Positions 51,954-60,156 of a stretch of 64,000 nucleotides of DNA are shown here, piece by piece; within the stretch, counting starts at the first letter, position 1; each line of letters opens with the position of its first letter. The position numbers and the translations under genes are program-made. This stretch comes from CBDANZ01 sp965197865. Lineage in GTDB: Bacteria; Acidobacteriota; Vicinamibacteria; Vicinamibacterales; CAVVIG01. The notes below the pieces were generated by a model. The model was given only the letters and a program-made list of their open reading frames with translations, was not told the origin of the DNA and did not search any database. The stretch lies in contig CBDANZ010000003.1 of assembly GCA_965197865.1 (NCBI GenBank), forward strand, positions 620,001 through 684,000, given 5' to 3'.

Positions 51954-53467
51954 ACGCCGAGCGCCTCGAGGTGCTGCCCCGATTCCCTTTCGATGTCTTT
52001 GTGTAGGCTGTTGCCGTGCGCGTCCATCGTGACGAGCGCAGGAAAATTCTCGACGCGCAGATGCCACATCGCCTCGGGCGTGCCGAACTCGAGCAGCGAC
52101 ACTCCGTCGACGCCTGTTATGGCGCGCGCGTAGAACTGCGCCGCTCCGCCGATGGCGTTGAGGTAGACAGCGCCGTGCTCCTTGAGCGCCGCCAGTGTCT
52201 TCGCGCCCATCCCGCCCTTGCCCATCACCGCGCGGACGCCGTAGCGTCTGATGATCTCGCCCTGATACGGCTCTTCGCGGATGCTCGTCGTCGGACCGGC
52301 CGCCGTGACGCGCCACGAGTCGCCTTCCTTTACGACGACGGGGCCACAGTGATACAGGATCGATCCGCTCAAATCGACTGGTGACTCTTGCTTCATGAGG
52401 TGGGCGTGCGCGGCGTCGCGCCCCGTGAACAGCCTTCCCGACACGAGCACGACGTCACCGACCCTGAGCGACCGAATCTGCTCATCGGTAAGCGGCGTCT
52501 TCAGCGAAAGTTCTCGGCCGGTGCGCGTGAAGCCCGCCTGATCCAGCATCGGGATGATCGGGTGCGACGGATCCCGGTAGAGCCACTGCCGGATGGCGCC
52601 TGTTGTCGGATCGAGCACCACGCCAAGGCGCCGAAACGCCCAGCAGTCGTACGCGACCGATACGAAGAAGCTCGCCGGCAGCCTGTTCAGCGCGCCGATC
52701 TTGCAGCCGATGAGCGTCACCTTGCCGCCGAATCCCATCGTGCCAATCTCAAGATTGTTGACCGTCGCCATGATCGACGCTTCGAGCTCAGCCAGCCGCG
52801 GCTCAGGATTGACATCATCGAGCGTGCGGAAAAGCTGCTCCTTGGCGTGCGTGTAGCCCGATGTTCGGTCGCCGCCCAGGCAGACGCCAACGGCGCCCGG
52901 GCTGCAGCCCTTGCCCTGCGCACTCCAGACGGCGTGCAGGATGCACTTCCTGACGCCTTCCAGCGTGCGGTCGGCGCGGCCCACATGGGGCAGCTCGGAC
53001 GGCAGCGCATACTGCGCGTTGGTGTTCTCGCAGCCACCGCCCTTGAGGATCAGCTTTATCTCGATCTCGTCGCGTTCCCACTGATCGAAATGGATGATGG
53101 GAGTTCCGGGGCCCAGGTTGTCGCCCGAGTTCCTGCCGGTGATTGAATCAACCGAGTTGGGGCGGAGCTTGCCGCGCCGGGTCGCTTCGACAACCGCGTT
53201 GCGGATCTGCTGGCGCATCCAGATCTGATTGGTGCCAAGAGGGATCTTCACCTCGAAGGTCGGCATGCCGGTGTCCTGGCAGATCGCGCCTTCGTTGTCC
53301 ACGGCCAGGTCGATGTTCTGCGCGATGATGGTCAGCGCCTGCGACGCACGCGTTCCAGGCGGCTCGGCATCGAGCGATGTTTTCATCGCCGCACGCACGT
53401 CTGGCGGAAGATCGGTTGAGGTCCGGACGATGAGCTGAAGCACGCTATCGAAGAATGACGGCAACAT
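51950..53467 (-). CDS. fum: class I fumarate hydratase (fused two-domain)
   Basis: This 505-residue protein joins the alpha part (N-terminal, NEGAICQDTGMPTFEVKIPL, GGGCENTNAQY, KGCSPGAVGVCLGGDRTSGY) and beta part (C-terminal, VVLVSGRLFTGRDAAHAHLM, GMGAKTLAALKEHGAVYLNA). The three Cys (in CQDTG, GGCEN and GCSPG) hold the labile [4Fe-4S] cluster. It interconverts fumarate and malate, and also belongs to the broader tartrate dehydratase group. The ATG at 53467 overlaps the divergent methyltransferase start, so no space remains for a normal intergenic promoter. Confidence 0.93.
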   Translation of the reverse strand: MLPSFFDSVLQLIVRTSTDLPPDVRAAMKTSLDAEPPGTRASQALTIIAQNIDLAVDNEGAICQDTGMPTFEVKIPLGTNQIWMRQQIRNAVVEATRRGKLRPNSVDSITGRNSGDNLGPGTPIIHFDQWERDEIEIKLILKGGGCENTNAQYALPSELPHVGRADRTLEGVRKCILHAVWSAQGKGCSPGAVGVCLGGDRTSGYTHAKEQLFRTLDDVNPEPRLAELEASIMATVNNLEIGTMGFGGKVTLIGCKIGALNRLPASFFVSVAYDCWAFRRLGVVLDPTTGAIRQWLYRDPSHPIIPMLDQAGFTRTGRELSLKTPLTDEQIRSLRVGDVVLVSGRLFTGRDAAHAHLMKQESPVDLSGSILYHCGPVVVKEGDSWRVTAAGPTTSIREEPYQGEIIRRYGVRAVMGKGGMGAKTLAALKEHGAVYLNAIGGAAQFYARAITGVDGVSLLEFGTPEAMWHLRVENFPALVTMDAHGNSLHKDIERESGQHLEALGV

Positions 53468-54212
53468 GATGAAAAGTATAATGAATGTGGGCGTGAAAAT
53501 CGCGAACTTGTGCGTCGTGCGCTTCGTCGCGGGCAGCTTCCTGCTTGCCCTTGCTGCCCCTTCTGCCCTGCCGGCCCAATCGGAGCAGCCCGGACCGAAA
53601 GGCCGTCTCTTCCCGCCGCAGGATCTTGGTCTGCTGGAAGCTCCCGATCGCGACCAGTGGCAGAATCCCGATCTCATCATGGACAGGCTGAAGATCGCGG
53701 ACGGCGACCGGGTCGCGGATCTCGGCGCCGGCGGCGGCTGGTTCACAATCCGACTGGCAGGCCGCGTCGGATCGAGCGGCGTCGTGTACGCGCAGGACAT
53801 TCAGCCGCAGATGATCGAGGCTATCGAGCGCCGCGTCCAGCGCGAGAACCTCGGCAACGTGAAGACCGTGCGCGGCACGGCCACCGATCCGCGGCTGCCG
53901 CCTGGGCTCGACGCAGTCTTGATTGTCGACGCGTACCGCGAGATGGACGACCCGGCGCGTCCCGAGGTCATCGTGACGCTACTCAGAAACGTGGCTGCCT
54001 CGCTCAACCTGCAAGGCTGCCTCGGCGTCGTCGATTTCATGCCAGGCAGCGGCGGGCCGGGCCCGGCGCCAGACAGACGGGTCGCTCCCGAAGAGGTAAT
54101 CACCCGCGCGGACGCGACCGGCCTGAAGCTCCTGGCGCAGGAGACTGTGCCTCCGTTCATTTACCTGTTGGTGTTTGGCAAGGACACGTCGCGCTGTTTG
54201 GTGACGCCGTGA
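53466..54212 (+). CDS. exported SAM-dependent methyltransferase
   Basis: This 248-residue protein begins with a signal peptide (about residues 1-37: VRFVAGSFLLALAAPSALPA), then a class I methyltransferase: DRVADLGAGGGWFTIRLAGR, VYAQDIQPQMIEAIERRV, NVKTVRGTATDPRLPPG, DAVLIVDAYREM and GVVDFMPGSGGPG. Exported SAM enzymes are unusual because SAM is cytoplasmic; the substrate is unknown. The start at 53466 is divergent from and overlapping the fumarase start; a later ATG at 53481 is possible. It couples to thiD by GTGA. Confidence 0.8.
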   Translation: MMKSIMNVGVKIANLCVVRFVAGSFLLALAAPSALPAQSEQPGPKGRLFPPQDLGLLEAPDRDQWQNPDLIMDRLKIADGDRVADLGAGGGWFTIRLAGRVGSSGVVYAQDIQPQMIEAIERRVQRENLGNVKTVRGTATDPRLPPGLDAVLIVDAYREMDDPARPEVIVTLLRNVAASLNLQGCLGVVDFMPGSGGPGPAPDRRVAPEEVITRADATGLKLLAQETVPPFIYLLVFGKDTSRCLVTP

Positions 54213-55123
54213 GCCCCTCGACGGCGCTCAGAGCGGGCTCTTCGGCGGTACTCAGGACAGGCTCGCGCGCCAGGCAGGTGGTGTTAACCATCGCGGGCAG
54301 CGACTCGGGCGGCGGCGCCGGCATCCAGGCCGACCTGAAAACGTTTGCTGCCCTAGGCGTGTACGGCACGAGCGCGACCACTGCCGTGACGGCCCAGAAC
54401 ACGGCTGGCGTCACTGCGGTCTCTTCGCTCCCGGCAGACCTCGTGACGGCGCAGATGGAAGCCGTAGCCCTCGACATCCAGATTCACGCCACGAAAACAG
54501 GGATGCTCGGCACCTCAGCCGTTGTCGAAGCGGTCGCGGCGACCATCGAAGCATTTGAGCTGCCGATGGTCGTTGTCGATCCGGTGATGCGTTCCTGGAG
54601 CGGCGATCGTCTTCTGGACGAGGACGGCGTGCGCGCGCTCTGCGCGGAGTTGCTGCCGCGGGCGCTTGTTGTCACGCCGAACATTCCGGAAGCGGAAATC
54701 TTGAGCAGCCGGACCATTCGATCGGTCCGCGACCTGCGCGCCGCTGCGCAGAGCATCTACGAGATCGGGCGCTCAGCGGTCGTGGTAAAGGGGGGGCACG
54801 CCGAAGGCGACGAGATCGTCGACCTCCTGTTCGACGGCGAACGGTTCTCGGAGTTTCCGACCTCGCGTATTCCAAGCCGCGCCATGCACGGAACGGGCTG
54901 CACGTTTGCGTCGGCAATCACCGCATACCTGGCGCTCGGCCACACGCTCGCAGGTGCGACGACCCGCGCGCAGGCGTACGTCGCCGGTGCGATCCGTCAT
55001 GGGCTCGTAGTGGGGAAGGGCCACGGCGTGCTCGACCACTTCTGGAAGGCACGCGAGGGACCATATACTGGAAAGAGTGACGACTCCGCTCCTTCGAATC
55101 GGACCCGAGCCCCTCGGGATTGA
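54209..55123 (+). CDS. thiD: hydroxymethylpyrimidine/phosphomethylpyrimidine kinase
   Basis: This 304-residue ribokinase-family kinase has TIAGSDSGGGAGIQADLKTF, TAVTAQNTAGVTAV, MVVVDPVMRSWSGDRLLDED and the anion hole RAMHGTGCTFASAITAYLAL. It phosphorylates HMP and HMP-P in thiamine synthesis. The GTG start (54209) is within GTGA of the methyltransferase. The first about 25 residues (STALRAGSSAVLRTGSRA) derive from a short GCTCAG-type repeat and are likely non-functional. It overlaps moaE by 47 bases at the end. Confidence 0.9.
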   Translation: MSPSTALRAGSSAVLRTGSRARQVVLTIAGSDSGGGAGIQADLKTFAALGVYGTSATTAVTAQNTAGVTAVSSLPADLVTAQMEAVALDIQIHATKTGMLGTSAVVEAVAATIEAFELPMVVVDPVMRSWSGDRLLDEDGVRALCAELLPRALVVTPNIPEAEILSSRTIRSVRDLRAAAQSIYEIGRSAVVVKGGHAEGDEIVDLLFDGERFSEFPTSRIPSRAMHGTGCTFASAITAYLALGHTLAGATTRAQAYVAGAIRHGLVVGKGHGVLDHFWKAREGPYTGKSDDSAPSNRTRAPRD

Positions 55124-55571
55124 GGCGCTTGTCGAGGCTGTCCGCGGCCGCTCCGCCAGGGGCGCGACAACCGATGGCGCGATCGCGACGTTCGTCGGTC
55201 TGGTTCGCAACCACAACGCCGGGCGGAAGGTTCGATATCTGGAGTATGAGGCGTACGAGCCGCTTGCACGCAGGGTGTTCGAGCGGATTGCCGCCGAGGT
55301 CGGGACCCGATGGCCAGGCGTCCTGCTTGCTCTTCATCACCGGGTCGGTCGTCTCGAGATTGGCGAGGCCAGCGTGGCAATTGCGGCTGCGTCGGTGCAT
55401 CGGGGAGAGGCGTTCGCCGCCTGTCGGTACGCCATCGAGCGGGTGAAGCAGATCGCGCCGATCTGGAAGCGTGAATTCTTCGAGGGCGGCGACGTCTGGA
55501 TTGAGAGCGCTACGGCAGATCCCGATGATGAGTGCGCGCGGGCAGAGGCGGAGCGCGTGGCATGCGCGTAA
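55077..55571 (+). CDS. moaE: molybdopterin synthase catalytic subunit
   Basis: This 164-residue protein has the MoaE sequence: GAIATFVGLVRNHNAGRKVR, YLEYEAYEPLARRVFERIAA, LALHHRVGRLEIGEASVAIA and VKQIAPIWKREFFEGGDVW with the catalytic Lys pair. With MoaD it converts precursor Z to molybdopterin. The GTG at 55077 overlaps the thiD end, and its stop overlaps moaD. Confidence 0.93.
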   Translation: MTTPLLRIGPEPLGIEALVEAVRGRSARGATTDGAIATFVGLVRNHNAGRKVRYLEYEAYEPLARRVFERIAAEVGTRWPGVLLALHHRVGRLEIGEASVAIAAASVHRGEAFAACRYAIERVKQIAPIWKREFFEGGDVWIESATADPDDECARAEAERVACA

Positions 55572-55807
55572 CCGTGAGACTGTTTGCGCGGCTGCGCGAC
55601 ATCGCTGGCGCGGCTGAGCTGGCGCGTGAGATCGCGCCCGGCGCCACCATTGGCTCGGTGTGGCACGAGCTTGTCGACGACTTCCCGGAGCTGGCGCCAT
55701 ACGAGCGCTCGATTTCAACGGCGGTGAATGCCGACTACGCGCGCATGGATCACGCCGTCGGCGAGGGAGACGAAGTAGCGTTTCTGCCGCCTGTTTCGGG
55801 GGGATAA
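55562..55807 (+). CDS. moaD: molybdopterin synthase sulfur carrier
   Basis: This 81-residue ubiquitin-like protein ends in VSGG, the C-terminal Gly-Gly that is thiocarboxylated to donate sulfur. It reads RLFARLRDIAGAAELA, GSVWHELVDDFPEL and GDEVAFLPPVSGG. The ATG overlaps moaE by 10 bases. Confidence 0.92.
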   Translation: MRVTVRLFARLRDIAGAAELAREIAPGATIGSVWHELVDDFPELAPYERSISTAVNADYARMDHAVGEGDEVAFLPPVSGG

Positions 55808-55853
55808 GACCCTTCGCGGAGAACCGAGAATTCAGCAGTGATCAGACGCTCTT

Positions 55854-56927
55854 ATGTTCGATAAACTGATGGCAACCGAGCGGCAATACGATGAGCTCCT
55901 CCATCTGTTGGGGTCTGCCGAGATCCAGAGCGAGCCCACCTGGTATCGCCGGCATGCCAAGGCGCTCGCTGAAATCGAACCGCTCGTCGAGCGGTTCCGC
56001 GAGTACAAGGCGGTGACGCGCGACATCGCGCAGACCGAAGAGCTCGCCGGGACCGGCGATGCCGACATGCGCGAGCTCGCGACCAAGGAGCTCATGGCAC
56101 TCGTGGCGCGCCGCGAGGCCCTTGTCGGCGAGCTGACAGACCTCCTCGTTCCCAAGGATCCGAACGACGAAAAGAACGTCGTGCTCGAGATCCGGGCGGG
56201 CACCGGCGGCGACGAGGCGGCGCTGTTTGCGGCGGAGCTGTTCCGCATGTACAGCAAGTACGCTGAGCGTCAGGGCTGGCGTCTCGAGGTGATGTCAAGC
56301 AGTGACACCGGCGTCGGCGGCTTCAAGGAAGTGATTGCGACGATCGAAGGACGCGGCGTCTACAGCAAGTTAAAGTACGAAAGCGGCGTGCACCGCGTGC
56401 AGCGCGTTCCAGCCACCGAAGCGAGCGGTCGCATCCACACCTCAACGGCGACCGTGGCGGTGCTGCCAGAAGCCGAAGAAGTGGACATTCAGATCAACGA
56501 CAAGGATCTGCGCGTCGATACCTTCTGCTCGAGCGGACCGGGCGGGCAGAGCGTCAACACGACCTACTCGGCCGTGCGCCTCACCCACATCCCCACGGGC
56601 TTCGTCGTGTCGCAGCAGGATGAGAAATCCCAGATCAAGAACCGCGCGAAGGCCATGAAGGTGCTGCGGTCGCGTCTCTACGAAATGGAGCTGCGCAAGC
56701 AGCAGGAAGCGATTGCGAAGGACCGGCGGAGCCAGGTCGGCACCGGCGAGCGGTCGGAAAAGATCCGCACGTATAACTTTCCGCAGAGCCGGATCACCGA
56801 TCACCGCATCACCTTCACCACGCACCGGCTTGTCGAAGTGCTGAACGGCGATCTCTCCGAGCTCCTCGACACCCTCATCGCGCACTATCAGTCGGAGAAG
56901 CTCCGAGACGCCACGGCTGTTTCCTGA
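55854..56927 (+). CDS. prfA: peptide chain release factor 1
   Basis: This 357-residue protein has the PXT stop-codon recognition context (VQRVPATEASGRIHTSTATV) and the GGQ motif (SGPGGQSVNTTYSAVRLTH) that triggers hydrolysis at the ribosome. RF1 reads UAA and UAG. It is followed by its methyltransferase gene prmC after 24 bases. Confidence 0.96.
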   Translation: MFDKLMATERQYDELLHLLGSAEIQSEPTWYRRHAKALAEIEPLVERFREYKAVTRDIAQTEELAGTGDADMRELATKELMALVARREALVGELTDLLVPKDPNDEKNVVLEIRAGTGGDEAALFAAELFRMYSKYAERQGWRLEVMSSSDTGVGGFKEVIATIEGRGVYSKLKYESGVHRVQRVPATEASGRIHTSTATVAVLPEAEEVDIQINDKDLRVDTFCSSGPGGQSVNTTYSAVRLTHIPTGFVVSQQDEKSQIKNRAKAMKVLRSRLYEMELRKQQEAIAKDRRSQVGTGERSEKIRTYNFPQSRITDHRITFTTHRLVEVLNGDLSELLDTLIAHYQSEKLRDATAVS

Positions 56928-56951
56928 CAGACATGTGGGCCGGGTAGGCCG

Positions 56952-57824
56952 ATGCCCTCGATCCACGCACGTGTGGCCCAGGCTCGCGACCAACTGAGGC
57001 GCGCTGGAATAGCCGACCAGGAAGCCGACCTCGACGCACGGGTGATGGCGCAGTGGCTGCTCGATTGGGATGCGGCGCGGTTCTTCACCGACGCCAGCGA
57101 GCCAGCTCCTCCGAACTTTCCGGCACGATACGAACGATTGGTTGAACGTCGGGCCAGGCGTGAGCCAATGGCGTACCTCCGCGGCCTGCAGGAATTCTGG
57201 GGGCTGTTGTTCGACGTGACGCCAGCCGTGCTCATCCCCCGGCCCGAAACCGAGCTGATTGTCGAAGCGGCGCTCGACCTTTTTTCAGACCCCGCAGCCG
57301 CCCTGCACATCGCCGAGGTGGGCACCGGCAGCGGCTGCGTAGCGGTGGCGCTCGCCTGCGAGCGCCCGAATTCGAAGGTGATCGCAAGCGACGTCTCAGC
57401 GGACGCGTTGCGGGTCGCCTCGACCAATGCGGTGCGCCAAGGCGTCCAGGACCGCGTCAGGTTGGTTCAGTGCGACATGCTGTCGAGCGCGTCGTTCGGC
57501 CCGTCCGCTTTCGACTTGCTCGTCTCGAACCCGCCGTACGTTCCCGAACAGGATCAACCCACGCTGCAGCCGGAGGTGCGCGACCACGAGCCGGATGTTG
57601 CGTTGTTTGGCGGCCCTGACGGATTGTCGGTCATCCGACGGCTCGTGCCGGAGTCGGTTGCACGGCTGAAAGAGAACGGATTCCTCATCTTCGAGTTCGG
57701 TATGGGCCAGGCCGAAGCGGTTGCCGGGTTGATCCGGTCGACGCCAGGGCTCAGAATGGTCGGGTTCAAGAGAGACTTGCAGGGCGTTCCAAGGACCACG
57801 ATTGCCAGGAGCAGCCAAGCATGA
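56952..57824 (+). CDS. prmC: release factor glutamine methyltransferase
   Basis: This 290-residue protein has the PrmC N-terminal helical domain, the EFWGLLFDVTPAVLIPRPET region, motif I VGTGSGCVAVALAC and the glutamine-methylating NPPYVPEQDQP. It methylates the GGQ Gln of RF1/RF2. Coupled to prfA, and its stop overlaps the HIT gene (ATGA). Confidence 0.94.
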   Translation: MPSIHARVAQARDQLRRAGIADQEADLDARVMAQWLLDWDAARFFTDASEPAPPNFPARYERLVERRARREPMAYLRGLQEFWGLLFDVTPAVLIPRPETELIVEAALDLFSDPAAALHIAEVGTGSGCVAVALACERPNSKVIASDVSADALRVASTNAVRQGVQDRVRLVQCDMLSSASFGPSAFDLLVSNPPYVPEQDQPTLQPEVRDHEPDVALFGGPDGLSVIRRLVPESVARLKENGFLIFEFGMGQAEAVAGLIRSTPGLRMVGFKRDLQGVPRTTIARSSQA

Positions 57825-58165
57825 GCGACTGTCTCTTCTGTAAGATCATCAACCGCGAAATCTCCGGCTCGATCGTCTATGAAGACGAGCGGATTCTCGC
57901 CTTCGACGACATCAGCCCGCAGGCGCCGACGCACGTGCTCGTCGTGCCCAAGCGCCACATCGAGTCGCTGAATGAGCTGCAGCCGGCGCACGATCAAATC
58001 ATCGGCGAGATCGTGCGCCGGGCCTCGACCATCGCGAAGACGCGCGGAATTTCAGCCGCTGGGTACCGGACGGTCTTCAACACCAACCGCGGGGCGGGGC
58101 AGACGGTCTTCCACATCCACCTGCACCTGATGGGCGGCCGCGGGATGCAGTGGCCACCGGGATAG
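57821..58165 (+). CDS. HIT family nucleotide-binding protein
   Basis: This 114-residue protein has an N-terminal Zn-like CLFCKIINREI, FDDISPQAPTHVLVVPKRHI and the His triad HIHLHLMGGR. HIT proteins hydrolyse adenosine phosphoramidates. It is the last gene of the prfA operon. Confidence 0.95.
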   Translation: MSDCLFCKIINREISGSIVYEDERILAFDDISPQAPTHVLVVPKRHIESLNELQPAHDQIIGEIVRRASTIAKTRGISAAGYRTVFNTNRGAGQTVFHIHLHLMGGRGMQWPPG

Positions 58166-58174
58166 GAGCTGTGA

Positions 58175-58885
58175 TCAGGGCGCCAGCGCCCGCTGGAGCT
58201 CGGCGAGCGAACGGACCACCGGAACGCCCATCGAAGCCAGCTCGGCCTCGCGCGGGTGCGGGTTTCGGCCGCGACTGAGCAGTACCGCGCGCATGCCCGC
58301 GCCGAGCGCGCCCTCGACGTCCTGCCGCACGCTGTCGCCCACCATCACCGCTTCCCCAGCCGGGACGTTCACCAAGTCCAGCGCGGCGCGAAAGATGCTC
58401 GGGTGTGGCTTCATGAACCCATGCGCTGACGAAGACACCGCGCCACTGATGAGCCCCTGAAGATCGAAATGCGACTGAAACGACGACAGACACCGATGCG
58501 AGTTGGAGATGAGGCCGATGCGCACACCCGCCGCCTCCAACTCGCGAAGGGCCGGCTCCACATCGTCGTACAGCTCGAAGTGCTGACAGGCGGCCCACTC
58601 CGCGTAGATCTCGCGGGCGCAGGAGTCCAGGCCGTCGCCAGCCCCGCCCATCTGCTCGATGACGCAGCGCGTGTACCGCACGAAGATCTCGGCGTTGTAG
58701 GAGGCGTCCTCCGGCTCGAGAATCGGCGCTGCACCGGCCACGGCCTGTTCGAACGCCGAGATATCGACAGCGATCCCGTACCGCGCACAAAACGCGGAGT
58801 ACCCCTCTTTGCGAAACGTCGGCCCCGGATAGATCAAGGTGAAGTCGACGTCAAAGAAAACGACTCTGGCCGGCGCGGAATTCAT
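58175..58885 (-). CDS. HAD-family phosphatase (YjjG-like)
   Basis: From ATG 58885 the protein has 236 residues and a complete HAD core: VVFFDVDFTLIYPG (motif I DxDxT), GLISNS (motif II), KPHPSIFRAAL (motif III Lys) and VMVGDSVRQDVEGALGAGM (motif IV). A cap domain lies between I and II. It dephosphorylates small phosphometabolites, substrate not known. It overlaps the upstream M16 stop by ATGA. Confidence 0.88.
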   Translation of the reverse strand: MNSAPARVVFFDVDFTLIYPGPTFRKEGYSAFCARYGIAVDISAFEQAVAGAAPILEPEDASYNAEIFVRYTRCVIEQMGGAGDGLDSCAREIYAEWAACQHFELYDDVEPALRELEAAGVRIGLISNSHRCLSSFQSHFDLQGLISGAVSSSAHGFMKPHPSIFRAALDLVNVPAGEAVMVGDSVRQDVEGALGAGMRAVLLSRGRNPHPREAELASMGVPVVRSLAELQRALAP

Positions 58886-60156
58886 CGTTCTTCGTAAGGT
58901 CCTGCGATCAAGACGGTCGCGCGATCGGGATCGAGCGCGCCGCGCGCCGCCTCGTTCACCTCGTCGAGCGTGACCCGGCTCAGCAGACCCGGCAATTGCA
59001 GATCGTAGTCGAGGCCCAGGCCGAACAATTCTGACATCTGCAAGAAGTTGGCGATGCCGGCGTTGGTTTCGAGCGCCCGCGGCATGGCGCCGACAAGATA
59101 CTGCCGCGGCTCGGTCAGCTCCTTCAGCGTCAAGCCGTCGACTCGGAACCGCGTGAGCTCGTGATCGATGGCCCCGATGGAGCGATCGACGTTCGCCGGA
59201 CTGACCCCGGCGCGGATCATCAGCGGCCCTTCCACCAGATTCGCGTCCAGGATGCTCGAGACGTAATACGCCATGCCCTGCCGTTCGCGGATGTTGTCGC
59301 CCAGCCGACCACCGAGTGCGTACTGCCCCAGCGCGTTGTTCATCAGCCAGCACGCGTAGTAGCCGGGATCCTTTCGACGCGCGACCGTGAACCCGTAGGC
59401 GATCTCGGCCTGCAACTTGTTCATCATGGAGACGACGGCTCGGCGGCGTCCTGTCGTACGGGCGGGAGGTGACACTTTGACCGGCGAAGGCGTCGGCGCC
59501 CTCCAGCCGCCAAACACCCGCTGCGCTACGTCGAGCGCTCGATCGACCTCGACGTCGCCGACGATTACGGCGGTCAGCTCGCTCGGAGCGAAGCGGCTGG
59601 CATGCAGTCGCACGAGACGGTCTCGCGTGACAGGTTCCACGGAGTCGATCGTCCCCTTCTGCCTCCGGCCGTACGGATGTTGCTCGCCGTAGAGCAGCGC
59701 CATCAACCGTTCAGCCGCGCGTACACCCGGGTTGTCGTCGTCTTGACGGACCGCCGTAATGACCTCCCCCTTGCGCTTGGCGAGCTCGGCCTCGGGAAAC
59801 GACGGCGCCATCAGGATCTCGCCGACCAGCGCGAGCACTGGCTCGAAATCGCCGGCCAGACACGTACACATCGCCGTCACCTGGTGGCGATTCACGTTGA
59901 CGGCGAGAGAAATGCCGCGGCTGTCGAGTTCCTCGGCGATTCGGTCGGGCGAGTGCGTCGCGGTGCCGCGATCGATCACACGGGCGAGCAGGTACACCGC
60001 GCCAGGCGCGTCGGCCGGATCGCAGATCGATCCGGCGCGAACGGCCAGGCTCATCGCAACGGTGGGAGTCTTGCGAGTCTGTTTGACGATGACGACAACG
60101 CCGTTGCCGAGCGTCGATTGTGTAGGAGCGAGGCCGGGATGGATCGAGACAGACAT
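58882..60156 (-). CDS. M16 family peptidase, inactive subunit (pair 2)
   Basis: This 424-residue M16 protein has no HxxEH (VYLLARVIDRGTATHS at the position) but keeps other M16 blocks: LLYGEQHPYGRRQKG, TAVIVGDVEVDRALD and RERQGMAYYVSSILDANLVE. It partners the active M16 subunit just upstream, as in pair 1. It starts directly after the active gene's stop (no gap). Confidence 0.87.
   Translation of the reverse strand: MSVSIHPGLAPTQSTLGNGVVVIVKQTRKTPTVAMSLAVRAGSICDPADAPGAVYLLARVIDRGTATHSPDRIAEELDSRGISLAVNVNRHQVTAMCTCLAGDFEPVLALVGEILMAPSFPEAELAKRKGEVITAVRQDDDNPGVRAAERLMALLYGEQHPYGRRQKGTIDSVEPVTRDRLVRLHASRFAPSELTAVIVGDVEVDRALDVAQRVFGGWRAPTPSPVKVSPPARTTGRRRAVVSMMNKLQAEIAYGFTVARRKDPGYYACWLMNNALGQYALGGRLGDNIRERQGMAYYVSSILDANLVEGPLMIRAGVSPANVDRSIGAIDHELTRFRVDGLTLKELTEPRQYLVGAMPRALETNAGIANFLQMSELFGLGLDYDLQLPGLLSRVTLDEVNEAARGALDPDRATVLIAGPYEER

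Noticed and set aside
53510..54208. Extended thiD frame running through the methyltransferase gene
   Set aside because: The other frame encodes a full methyltransferase with a signal peptide; the extended frame is Arg-rich with no homology.
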